A DNA stretch of 64,000 nt, taken from contig JBKEEJ010000005.1 in the NCBI GenBank assembly GCA_047777345.1, positions 1-64,000 on the forward strand. The letters are read 5' to 3'. Origin of the DNA: Anaerocolumna sp047777345. Its GTDB lineage: Bacteria; Bacillota; Clostridia; Lachnospirales; Lachnospiraceae. Each line of letters begins with the position of its first letter. Position 1 is the first letter of the stretch. A program made the position numbers and the translations under genes. Of the stretch, positions 9,886 to 16,801 are shown one piece after another. Under the pieces are notes generated by a model, which saw nothing but the letters and a program-made list of their open reading frames with translations, ran no database searches and was not told the origin of the DNA.

Positions 9886-10342
9886 ATGCTGATTGCATGG
9901 CAGTATTTAGATAAAAAAGCGGCTGCTGTTGAAGCTTTGAAAGATTATAACAGCATGCAGTACATTATCGAGCACAGTGATGAGGATATATATGAAGTTG
10001 AAACCCGTATGACAAGCCCTCACAGTGCAAAGATTACCGGAGTTCCGGGCAAACACAATCCCCAAAAGCGGCGAAGAACGCCTTGCTGCTTGCCTTGACG
10101 AGATTGATGTGTTGAAAGAACGTTACAGACGGGCATTAGAATATATGGAGTGGTTCAAGCCTGCTTGGGAAGCCCTGTCGGAGGAAGAACAGTTTATACT
10201 GACAGAATTTTTTGTTAATGATGTGAGCAAGACAGAAGCTGTAGCAAACATCGGAGAGAAGCTGTTTCTTGAAAGAGCACAGGTGTACCGTAGGAAGGAT
10301 AAGGCACTTAATCATCTGGCACTGCTTTTATACGGGAAGTAG
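9886..10342 (+). pseudogene. ArpU/DUF1492-like phage transcriptional regulator, frameshifted
   Basis: The gene starts at ATG 9886 behind TTTTGGAGGTGCGAT. The first 55 residues form a charged helical region. At about 10054-10057 a run of four C breaks the frame; with three C the parts join as GKHNPKSGEERLAACLDEIDVL. The remaining part (ALSEEEQFILTEFFVND, then EKLFLERAQVYRRKDKALNHLALLL) is a sigma region 4-like helix-turn-helix as in ArpU/DUF1492-type proteins. Those act as activators of late phage genes. A strong hairpin follows 35 bases after the stop, so this probably ends the replication operon. Corrected length is about 151 residues. The family name is moderately certain. Confidence 0.65.
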
Positions 10343-10376
10343 TTTAAGATAACATTAGCAGCATGTTAAATAGGAA

Positions 10377-10416
10377 ACCCACTTAGATAGAACGAACTAC
10401 CTAAGTGGGTATTTTA
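10377..10416 (+). terminator. Rho-independent terminator after the phage replication operon
   Basis: ACCCACTTAG at 10377-10386 and CTAAGTGGGT at 10401-10410 form a perfect 10-base-pair stem with a 14-base loop, followed by ATTTT. It lies 35 bases after the late-activator-like gene. Confidence 0.75.
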
Positions 10417-10527
10417 ATGGCCTACTGTATTGCGCTTAATATAAGCTCGTAGGAGCTGTTATCTTTAGTATACATATTTTAATGTAAAAATCAACAAAAT
10501 AAAAATGCACTAATTGATGCATAAATC

Positions 10528-10563
10528 TTGACAAAAGGCATATAATATAGTATCATTGTATCA
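10528..10563 (+). promoter_or_regulatory. Promoter and candidate autoregulatory site of the toxin-antitoxin-like pair
   Basis: TTGACA at 10528-10533 is followed after 17 bases by TATCAT at 10551-10556. The sequence GTATCA occurs twice, two bases apart, over the -10 region (10550-10563). Antitoxins with a helix-turn-helix often bind repeats overlapping their own promoter, so this could be the operator. The first gene starts 24 bases later. Confidence 0.45.
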
Positions 10564-10579
10564 CAAAAGAGGTGATGCA

Positions 10580-10990
10580 ATGAATCAGCACTATAATCAG
10601 AATTATACCTGGGAACAGATTGATGAGATTTTGGCAATGATACATGACTGTATTAGAGAGGGCAGATTCATTATATCAAAAAATGAGAATAGACAAGAAA
10701 ACATAGATTTTATAAATGAATATAATCTAAACAGCAGAAGGCAAAAGGAGATTTTACTGAAAATAAAAACAGAAGATTTTTGCCATTCATTGCAAAATAC
10801 GAAAATAGGATTTGAACATGAGGTTTTATATGTATTTTGTCCCCAGATTATGTTATTTAACTTTGATGGCATCGAGGAGCTAGTTGATATATATACGAAA
10901 TTTAATCTAATTGATAGTGAGAGTGGAAAACGAGTGGTTGTTATATCGTTTCATAAGCGAAACAAGCCGATTGATTATCTTTTTCGATGA
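10580..10990 (+). CDS. Candidate toxin of a Panacea-type toxin-antitoxin pair (MqsR-like?)
   Basis: This 136-residue protein starts at ATG 10580 behind AAAGAGGTGATGCA. I do not recognise the family with certainty. The N-terminal half is helical and charged (TWEQIDEILAMIHDCI, NSRRQKEILLKI). The C-terminal half has alternating strands (EVLYVFCPQIMLFNF, LVDIYTKFNLI) and ends with KRVVVISFHKRNKPIDYLF. The pattern 'DF...YTKF...VVISFH' is reminiscent of MqsR/RelE-fold ribonuclease toxins, which end in a similar strand pair. It lies directly before a protein with an MqsA-like zinc ribbon and a Panacea antitoxin domain, 40 bases apart and behind a shared promoter. The toxin assignment therefore rests mainly on context. 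Confidence 0.5.
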   Translation: MNQHYNQNYTWEQIDEILAMIHDCIREGRFIISKNENRQENIDFINEYNLNSRRQKEILLKIKTEDFCHSLQNTKIGFEHEVLYVFCPQIMLFNFDGIEELVDIYTKFNLIDSESGKRVVVISFHKRNKPIDYLFR

Positions 10991-11029
10991 TCAATCAGAA
11001 AGTTTGAGAGTTTGAAAGGAGGCCGCCTT

Positions 11030-12028
11030 ATGAATAGGAATAAGACATTTTGCGAGGAATGCAGAAGAGATATCGAATACATGGTAGAAACAGCATCAAT
11101 TAAGGGAAACTTAAAGGCGAAGAATATGAGTATACTGGAAAGAAGGCTGTTTGTACGGAATGTGGAAGCGAAGTCTATGTAGCGGATATAGAGGACGAAA
11201 ATCTGAAGGCTTTGTATGACACGTACCGTCAAAAAAACGGCATTATTTCGCTGGAGAAGATATTAGAAATACCTCAGAAATACAATATTGGGAAACGTCC
11301 GTTGTCATTGCTTTTAGGCTGGGGAGAAATGACTTTTTCGAGATATTGTGAGGGTGATATGCCTACAAAACAGTATTCGGATATTCTTCAAAAGATTTAT
11401 GATGATTCCAGCATATTATAAAGAATTGCTGGAGAAAAATAAGGACAATTTAAAATCTCTGCAGGCATATGAAAAAAGTAAGCGGAAGGTACAGGAACTG
11501 CTTGGGGAAGAAAACAAAACGGGTTCAAAGCTGGACTCAATTATCCAATATCTGCTTTATAAATGCGAGGACATAACTCCTTTAGCTTTACAAAAGGCGC
11601 TATATTATGTCCAGGGTTTTTATTATGCTTTTGAAGGACGGTTTCTTTTTGAAGAAGACTGTGAGGCGTGGGTTCATGGACCGGTTTACAGAGATATATA
11701 TAACAGGTATTCATCTTATCGGTTTGACCCCATTGAGAGTGTTGAAGCTTTCGATGAATCAGTTTTTACAACTGCTGAAAAAGCGATATTGGATAGCGTT
11801 ATTAAGAACTTCTGCTGTTATAGCGGAAAAACGCTAGAGAAGTTTACGCATCTGGAGAAACCATGGCGGCATACTAGAGACGGTTTGCCAGTGGATGCGC
11901 ATTCTAATCGTGTAATACCCAAAGAATTGATCGGGAAATATTTTGTAGCTGTGAAAGAAAAATTCAACATGCTTACTCCTGGGGATATAGAAGTATATTC
12001 GAAAGCTATCTTTGAACAAATAAACTAA
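11030..12028 (+). pseudogene. Antitoxin with MqsA-like zinc finger, HTH and Panacea (SocA-like, DUF4065) domain, two frameshifts
   Basis: The gene starts at ATG 11030 behind AAAGGAGGCCGCCTT. The first part has a CxxC pair (FCEECRRD). The frame slips near 11114-11117, where AAA should be AAAA. It continues with GEEYEYTGKKAVCTECG, the second CxxC pair, and an HTH (NIGKRPLSLLLGWGEMTFSRY). A second slip, one extra T near 11406, restores the first frame at DDPAYYKELLEKNKD. The C-terminal 170 residues are the Panacea/SocA-like domain (QYLLYKCEDITPLALQKALYY, EDCEAWVHGPVYRDIY). Corrected length is about 332 residues, an architecture seen in single Clostridia proteins. Panacea domains neutralise diverse toxins, and the HTH would autoregulate the operon. 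Confidence 0.78.
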
Positions 12029-12049
12029 TATTTTTAGCTTCCTTTAAGG

Positions 12050-12112
12050 TGAGATTTTCATGAGATGTAAAACACAGGTATCCAATATATAATGATATCG
12101 TGAAAAAATAAC
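12050..12112 (+). repeat. Intergenic element, copy 1
   Basis: TGAGATTTTCATGAGATG (12050-12067) followed by CCAATATATAATGATATCG with GTGAAAAA (12081-12107) recurs in diverged form at 15559-15621. Both copies follow a stop codon closely. The TATAAT-like core suggests a promoter or regulatory element used twice in this phage; this is inference. Confidence 0.45.
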
Positions 12113-12124
12113 ATTAAAACGCAT

Positions 12125-12146
12125 AAGCCCTTCGGGGCTTTTTTTA
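12125..12146 (+). terminator. Rho-independent terminator after the Panacea gene
   Basis: AAGCCC at 12125-12130, loop TTCG and GGGCTT at 12135-12140 form a compact stem with a stable tetraloop, followed by a T run. The IS91-family element begins right after it. Confidence 0.8.
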
Positions 12147-12231
12147 CTTTATAGGAAATTACTCCTTCCAGAGTAATCCAGAATTAATAATGCCTGCATA
12201 AATGCAGGCATAGGAAATAGACGATGGCAGA

Positions 12232-12408
12232 TTAGAAGATATAAAAACCTTCTTCACCGATATCGTCATCAAGATCATCATCTTCATGAAGAAAATAATC
12301 CATATCCAAAAGGTCATTGTCGCTCATGTTTTTGATATCATCTGCGGTCATGCCTTCAGGAGGATTTTGAATGTATTTTTTCCTAAGTTCCTCTATTCGA
12401 TTGCTCAT
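12232..12408 (-). CDS. Small acidic accessory protein of the IS91-like element, copy 1
   Basis: This is a 58-residue minus-strand frame that starts at 12408 behind GGAGGGCTACATA. It lies downstream of the transposase on the same strand. The N-terminus is helical and basic (MSNRIEELRKKYIQ). The middle is NPPEGMTADDIKNMSDNDLLDM and the tail is very acidic (HEDDDLDDDIGEEGFYIF). The strong ribosome binding site, conserved reading frame in both copies and protein-like composition argue that it is real. I do not recognise a family. An acidic partner could act as a DNA mimic or regulator of the transposase, but that is speculation. Confidence 0.6.
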   Translation of the reverse strand: MSNRIEELRKKYIQNPPEGMTADDIKNMSDNDLLDMDYFLHEDDDLDDDIGEEGFYIF

Positions 12409-12514
12409 TATGTAGCCCTCCGTTTTTAAACTATATTACCACAGACGGAGCCAACTGTGAAAGTATTATTTAAAAGCAGGTGAACGGCAACCTTTGGCTT
12501 TCGCCATTACCTTT

Positions 12515-13642
12515 TTATATAGTTCGGTCTAGAGGAACACGTTTGCCCTTGTGATATAGCTCTAAAAAGCTCATAGTATTACCACAGCAAGGACATTTGA
12601 GAGGGTCGTACCCAAATGAGGCTAAGATACATTCCCTCCATTTATTAAAGGAAAGATAAATACCATGTTTTTCTTTTGCAATGGCAAGGTTTAGTTTCTT
12701 ATCTGATTCACGTTGTCTTGCATAGAGACCATAATAGCGAATCATTTTGAAATGTTTTTCAGGGATGTGTTGGATTAGTCGCTGAATAAAATCAAGAACA
12801 GGGACTGTTTCCGTAATGAGTTTTTCATCCTCGTGCCTATTGTAGTGAAAAGTGACATTATCACCATCGTAGGAATCAATACGAGAGGTGGCAATTACCG
12901 GTCTTCCAAGGTAACGGCCGATGTATTTCAATACAGCCCCCGGTTTACATTTATTAGGCTTTGCATAAACATAGAATCCATTTTCGTGATTCTTATAGAT
13001 GGAGGCCTTAACCTTTTTAAATGATGTTCCCAAATGCTTTTGTAATTCATTCAGAAGAGCAGTCTGAAAAGAATCACGCATAAGTTTATAGTTGAAATGA
13101 GTTTTACTCCGCCAGAGACCAGAATTACCCAAACCACCTTCTGAGATAAGACAGTGGATGTGAGGATTCCATTTCAAGTCTCTTCCAAACGTATGAAGAA
13201 CGCAGATAAAACCAGGTGTAAATAATTCGGCTTTATTATCTTTATGAAACATATGGTGAACGACACTGTTAACAGCAGAGAAGAGGCAGTTAAGTAGATT
13301 ACGGTCTTGAAGAAAAAAGGGTCGAAGTTCTTCTGCAATAGTAAAAACACAGTGGCGATGGTGAACATTGATGATTTTAAAAGACATGGAGGTGGTACGG
13401 TCAATGGAATATTTATTGCCACAAGTGGGGCAAAATCTGCTATGGCACCGGAAAGGAACAAACTTAAGATTACCGCATTCGGTACAGCCGTACATGGCAC
13501 CACCGTAAGAAGGGTCACCACAATTAAGCATCTTCTCGACATTTTCGATAACCGATTGACGAGGATGCAAAATATATAGCATTTCTTCATAATGGTCATT
13601 AAAAATTTTTTGAAGTATGTTCATAAGATTATTATGGATCAA
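12515..13642 (-). CDS. IS91-family transposase, copy 1, altered C-terminus
   Basis: This HUH single-strand transposase of 375 residues starts at 13642. It has an N-terminal zinc-binding domain (YGCTECGN, RCHSRFCPTCGNKY). The HUH metal motif is NPHIHCLI at about residues 159-166. A YIGRY pair (Y240 and Y244) matches the two catalytic tyrosines of IS91-type enzymes. A final zinc-like CPCCGN lies near the C-terminus. One extra G at 12526-12527 changes the end: after VPLD it reads RTI and stops, whereas copy 2 continues for 18 more residues ending RSPAFK. The catalytic core is intact, so it may still work. The corrected frame would run to 12466. Confidence 0.88.
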   Translation of the reverse strand: MIHNNLMNILQKIFNDHYEEMLYILHPRQSVIENVEKMLNCGDPSYGGAMYGCTECGNLKFVPFRCHSRFCPTCGNKYSIDRTTSMSFKIINVHHRHCVFTIAEELRPFFLQDRNLLNCLFSAVNSVVHHMFHKDNKAELFTPGFICVLHTFGRDLKWNPHIHCLISEGGLGNSGLWRSKTHFNYKLMRDSFQTALLNELQKHLGTSFKKVKASIYKNHENGFYVYAKPNKCKPGAVLKYIGRYLGRPVIATSRIDSYDGDNVTFHYNRHEDEKLITETVPVLDFIQRLIQHIPEKHFKMIRYYGLYARQRESDKKLNLAIAKEKHGIYLSFNKWRECILASFGYDPLKCPCCGNTMSFLELYHKGKRVPLDRTI

Positions 13643-13805
13643 AAGCAGGAAAAAAGAAACCCCTAATTCCCCTCATGAATGAGGGGCTAGGGGAGTTGAA
13701 GTGTCGAAGACACTTTGTTCCTTTATAGGAAATTACTCCTTCCAGAGTAATCCAGAATTAATAATGCCTGCATAAATGCAGGCATAGGAAATAGACGATG
13801 GCAGA

Positions 13806-13982
13806 TTAGAAGATATAAAAACCTTCTTCACCGATATCGTCATCAAGATCATCATCTTCATGAAGAAAATAATCCATATCCAAAAGGTCATTGTCGCTCA
13901 TGTTTTTGATATCATCTGCGGTCATGCCTTCAGGAGGATTTTGAATGTATTTTTTCCTAAGTTCCTCTATTCGATTGCTCAT
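13806..13982 (-). CDS. Small acidic accessory protein of the IS91-like element, copy 2
   Basis: This frame is identical in sequence and position to the 58-residue frame in copy 1, starting at 13982 behind GGAGGGCTACATA. It lies between the transposase and the hairpins at the 3' end of the element. Because the copies are nearly identical overall, identity alone does not prove selection. The ribosome binding site and composition are the evidence that it is a gene. Confidence 0.6.
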   Translation of the reverse strand: MSNRIEELRKKYIQNPPEGMTADDIKNMSDNDLLDMDYFLHEDDDLDDDIGEEGFYIF

Positions 13983-14039
13983 TATGTAGCCCTCCGTTTT
14001 TAAACTATATTACCACAGACGGAGCCAACTGTGAAAGTA

Positions 14040-15215
14040 TTATTTAAAAGCAGGTGAACGGCAACCTTTGGCTTTCGCCATTACCTTTTTATATAGTTCG
14101 TCTAGAGGAACACGTTTGCCCTTGTGATATAGCTCTAAAAAGCTCATAGTATTACCACAGCAAGGACATTTGAGAGGGTCGTACCCAAATGAGGCTAAGA
14201 TACATTCCCTCCATTTATTAAAGGAAAGATAAATACCATGTTTTTCTTTTGCAATGGCAAGGTTTAGTTTCTTATCTGATTCACGTTGTCTTGCATAGAG
14301 ACCATAATAGCGAATCATTTTGAAATGTTTTTCAGGGATGTGTTGGATTAGTCGCTGAATAAAATCAAGAACAGGGACTGTTTCCGTAATGAGTTTTTCA
14401 TCCTCGTGCCTATTGTAGTGAAAAGTGACATTATCACCATCGTAGGAATCAATACGAGAGGTGGCAATTACCGGTCTTCCAAGGTAACGGCCGATGTATT
14501 TCAATACAGCCCCCGGTTTACATTTATTAGGCTTTGCATAAACATAGAATCCATTTTCGTGATTCTTATAGATGGAGGCCTTAACCTTTTTAAATGATGT
14601 TCCCAAATGCTTTTGTAATTCATTCAGAAGAGCAGTCTGAAAAGAATCACGCATAAGTTTATAGTTGAAATGAGTTTTACTCCGCCAGAGACCAGAATTA
14701 CCCAAACCACCTTCTGAGATAAGACAGTGGATGTGAGGATTCCATTTCAAGTCTCTTCCAAACGTATGAAGAACGCAGATAAAACCAGGTGTAAATAATT
14801 CGGCTTTATTATCTTTATGAAACATATGGTGAACGACACTGTTAACAGCGGAGAAGAGGCAGTTAAGTAGATTACGGTCTTGAAGAAAAAAGGGTCGAAG
14901 TTCTTCTGCAATAGTAAAAACACAGTGGCGATGGTGAACATTGATGATTTTAAAAGACATGGAGGTGGTACGGTCAATGGAATATTTATTGCCACAAGTG
15001 GGGCAAAATCTGCTATGGCACCGGAAAGGAACAAACTTAAGATTACCGCATTCGGTACAGCCGTACATGGCACCACCGTAAGAAGGGTCACCACAATTAA
15101 GCATCTTCTCGACATTTTCGATAACCGATTGACGAGGATGCAAAATATATAGCATTTCTTCATAATGGTCATTAAAAATTTTTTGAAGTATGTTCATAAG
15201 ATTATTATGGATCAA
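14040..15215 (-). CDS. IS91-family transposase, copy 2, full length
   Basis: This HUH transposase of 391 residues starts at 15215 and ends in the KGCRSPAFK tail missing from copy 1. Zinc-binding cysteines occur at about residues 53-74, NPHIHCLI at 159-166, and the YxxxY pair at 240 and 244. A second CPCCGN zinc knuckle lies near residue 360. The enzyme would nick at the element end and drive rolling-circle transposition. A one-ended or read-through event would give the tandem pair seen here. Confidence 0.9.
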   Translation of the reverse strand: MIHNNLMNILQKIFNDHYEEMLYILHPRQSVIENVEKMLNCGDPSYGGAMYGCTECGNLKFVPFRCHSRFCPTCGNKYSIDRTTSMSFKIINVHHRHCVFTIAEELRPFFLQDRNLLNCLFSAVNSVVHHMFHKDNKAELFTPGFICVLHTFGRDLKWNPHIHCLISEGGLGNSGLWRSKTHFNYKLMRDSFQTALLNELQKHLGTSFKKVKASIYKNHENGFYVYAKPNKCKPGAVLKYIGRYLGRPVIATSRIDSYDGDNVTFHYNRHEDEKLITETVPVLDFIQRLIQHIPEKHFKMIRYYGLYARQRESDKKLNLAIAKEKHGIYLSFNKWRECILASFGYDPLKCPCCGNTMSFLELYHKGKRVPLDELYKKVMAKAKGCRSPAFK

Positions 15216-15318
15216 AAGCAGGAAAAAAGAAACCCCTAATTCCCCTCATGAATGAGGGGCTAGGGGAGTTGAAGTGTCGAAGACACTTTGTTCTGCCATA
15301 AAACAGGAGTGAGGAAAG

Positions 15319-15549
15319 ATGTACGATAATTGTTTTGGCAGTAACGGAAGGAATGGCTGCAATATCCTGACTGTACACAAGTGCTTGCAAGATAAATGTT
15401 CCTTCTATAAAAGCCCCCAGGAGTTAGAGGAAGATAGGAAAAAGGCTTATCTTTTGCTTGCAGCTTTACCACCCGATATGCAGCGGTATATTTCAGATAA
15501 GTATTATAACGGCAGGATGCCATGGGTGAAAAGCAAATGTGCTGTTTAG
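15319..15549 (+). CDS. Small cysteine-containing phage protein
   Basis: This 76-residue protein starts at ATG 15319 behind GAGTGAGGAAAG. It has four cysteines in the first half (CFGSNGRNGCNILTVHKCLQDKC) and then a helical region with KSPQELEEDRKKAYLLLAALPPDMQRYISDKYYNG. Similar small cysteine-rich proteins occur just before the HNH and terminase genes of Clostridia phages. I know no function. It was probably next to the Panacea gene or the phage operon before the IS91 pair inserted. Confidence 0.65.
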   Translation: MYDNCFGSNGRNGCNILTVHKCLQDKCSFYKSPQELEEDRKKAYLLLAALPPDMQRYISDKYYNGRMPWVKSKCAV

Positions 15550-15558
15550 TATTCCAGA

Positions 15559-15621
15559 TGAGATTTTTATGAGATGAAATTCAGTTAAAAGCCAAATATA
15601 ATGGTATTGTGAAAAGTTACG
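15559..15621 (+). repeat. Intergenic element, copy 2
   Basis: TGAGATTTTTATGAGATG at 15559-15576 and CCAAATATAATGGTATTGTG at 15592-15611 match copy 1 at 12050-12112 in order and spacing. A hairpin-like GCCTTC...GAAGGC with a T run (15629-15660) follows, as a terminator hairpin follows copy 1. Confidence 0.45.
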
Positions 15622-15628
15622 GATAAGC

Positions 15629-15662
15629 CTTCATGGGATGAACCCGCGAAGGCTTTTTTTAT
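15629..15662 (+). terminator. Rho-independent terminator before the HNH gene
   Basis: AAGCCTTC at about 15628-15635 pairs with GAAGGCTT at 15647-15654 across a short GC-rich loop, followed by a run of T. It separates the small cysteine protein from the HNH-terminase genes. Confidence 0.65.
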
Positions 15663-15683
15663 ACCCGTAAAGGAGGTGGCCAG

Positions 15684-16043
15684 ATGCCAAGAAAGCCAAA
15701 AAGGCCTTGCTCCTTTCCTGGCTGTCCTGAGCTGACGGACGGAAGGTACTGCGACACGCATCAAAAACAAGTTGATGCTTATTACAACAAATACGAACGA
15801 GATCCCCAAACAAGAAAACGCTATGACCGGAGATGGAGACGCATCAGGGACAGATATATCTCAGAGCATCCGCTTTGCGAGGAGTGCCAAAAGTACGGAA
15901 GGCTTACGCCAGCCGAAGAGGTACATCATATCATCCCTTTATCCAAAGGCGGAACCAATGCAGACAGCAACCTTATGAGCCTATGTAAGCAATGTCACTC
16001 ATCCATCACTGCCCGAGAAGGAGAGCGGTGGGCAAGACGGTAG
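15684..16043 (+). CDS. HNH endonuclease (phage packaging)
   Basis: This 119-residue protein starts at ATG 15684 behind AAAGGAGGTGGCCAG. An N-terminal zinc pair (PCSFPGCPEL, YCDTHQ) is followed by the HNH core. The core includes PLCEECQKYGR, EEVHHIIPLSKGGTNADSNLMSLCKQCHS, with the HH of the catalytic motif, the N in the middle and the closing CxxCH. HNH proteins just upstream of the terminase small subunit are a standard arrangement in Siphoviridae-like phages and assist DNA packaging. The terminase small gene follows 120 bases on. Confidence 0.92.
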   Translation: MPRKPKRPCSFPGCPELTDGRYCDTHQKQVDAYYNKYERDPQTRKRYDRRWRRIRDRYISEHPLCEECQKYGRLTPAEEVHHIIPLSKGGTNADSNLMSLCKQCHSSITAREGERWARR

Positions 16044-16163
16044 GGGGGTTAAAATCTCTGGTGGATATGTTTCGTGCAACGGGCGGGGGGTCACGCGCGA
16101 AAAATCGCAGTTTCAAACGGGGTATATCCCCCGTTTATTTTTACAGGAATCGAGGTGATGTGT

Positions 16164-16715
16164 ATGGCAAAAGACGGTACCAACCGCGGCGGAGCGCGCA
16201 TTGGCGCAGGACAGAAGAAAAAGCCTCTGGCAGATAAGATTTTGGAAGGAAATCCTGGCAGACGAAAGCTTATGGTAATGGAGTTTACGGATGCTGCGGA
16301 ACTGGAAGGCCAGAGCATGCCGCCACCGAGGGATTATCTTGCAGCAAAGCAGAAGAACGGCAAAACAACACTGGCGGTGGAAATATACGAAAAAACATGG
16401 CAGTGGCTTAAGGAACGCAGGTGTGTTCACCTTATCCCTGCGCAGCTTATAGAGCAATATGCCCAGAGTGTGGCGCGGTGGATCCAGTGCGAGGAATGTA
16501 TCACTGAATTTGGCTTTCTTGCTAAGCATCCGACAACTGGCAATGCCATCCCGTCACCTTATGTGGCTATGAGTCAAAGCTTTATGAAACAGGCCAATAA
16601 CCTGTGGTATCAAATTTATCAAGTCGTGCGGGAAAACTGTGCTACCGAATACAAGGGGGCCACTCCACACGATGATGTGATGGAAAAACTCCTGACAGCC
16701 AGGAGGGGTGGCTGA
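16164..16715 (+). CDS. Phage terminase small subunit, P27 family
   Basis: This 183-residue protein starts at ATG 16164 behind CGAGGTGATGTGT. A longer in-frame extension to 16074 lacks a good site and is low-complexity. The N-terminus has the family pattern (GGARIGAGQKKKPLADKILEGNPGRRKL). The helical body (AVEIYEKTWQWLKERRCVHLIPAQLIEQYA) matches P27-type small terminases. It would recognise phage DNA at packaging. Its stop overlaps the next ATG, but the expected large subunit is not present because the phage ends 45 bases later. Confidence 0.9.
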   Translation: MAKDGTNRGGARIGAGQKKKPLADKILEGNPGRRKLMVMEFTDAAELEGQSMPPPRDYLAAKQKNGKTTLAVEIYEKTWQWLKERRCVHLIPAQLIEQYAQSVARWIQCEECITEFGFLAKHPTTGNAIPSPYVAMSQSFMKQANNLWYQIYQVVRENCATEYKGATPHDDVMEKLLTARRGG

Positions 16716-16801
16716 TGCATAAAGCAAATTCAATCTTTCTTAGGGAACTAAGAAAATATGAAGATTGTCGTAGAAACGCTGCTGAGCATTTACCCGGATG
16801 A
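16715..16801 (+). pseudogene. Truncated phage gene at the guaA junction
   Basis: ATG 16715 overlaps the stop of the terminase small subunit and follows AGGAGGGG. The frame reads MHKANSIFLRELRKYEDC and then runs into sequence complementary to guaA, stopping at 16801. Only the first 13 to 15 codons are phage-like. The rest of the gene, which should lead to terL, is absent. Confidence 0.5.

Larger units (their letters stand above)
12147..13720 (-). mobile_element. IS91-family element, copy 1 of a head-to-tail pair (1574 bp)
   Basis: The unit CTTTATAGGAAATTACTCC through ACACTTTGTTC occurs twice back to back, at 12147-13720 and 13721-15293, with almost no differences. It carries a minus-strand HUH transposase and a small acidic gene. 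The low-coordinate end (3' of the transposase) has two hairpins: ATTACTC/GAGTAAT and a perfect ATGCCTGCAT/ATGCAGGCAT. The high-coordinate end has a CCCCTCAT/ATGAGGGG palindrome nested in CCCCTA/TAGGGG, plus GTGTC/GACAC. Subterminal hairpins and no target duplication fit rolling-circle IS91-like elements. Copy 1 differs by one extra G (12526-12527) and an A/G change near 13270. Confidence 0.82.
13721..15293 (-). mobile_element. IS91-family element, copy 2 (1573 bp)
   Basis: This is the second head-to-tail copy of the unit described for 12147-13720. It abuts copy 1 with GTTC at the junction (13717-13720), and GTTC also ends copy 2 (15290-15293). On the transposase strand this reads GAAC next to the end of the element, the tetranucleotide reported as an IS91 target. 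Copy 1 is instead preceded by TTTA on its left. The transposase here is full length, so this copy is likely the intact parent. Confidence 0.82.

Noticed and set aside
12147..15293. Large direct repeat that could be taken as a duplicated gene pair or a CRISPR-like array
   Set aside because: The repeat unit is a whole IS91-family element with transposase. There are no short regular repeats with spacers anywhere in the window.
15592..15700. Phage attachment site near the HNH gene
   Set aside because: No integrase gene and no matching core repeat at another junction were found in the window.
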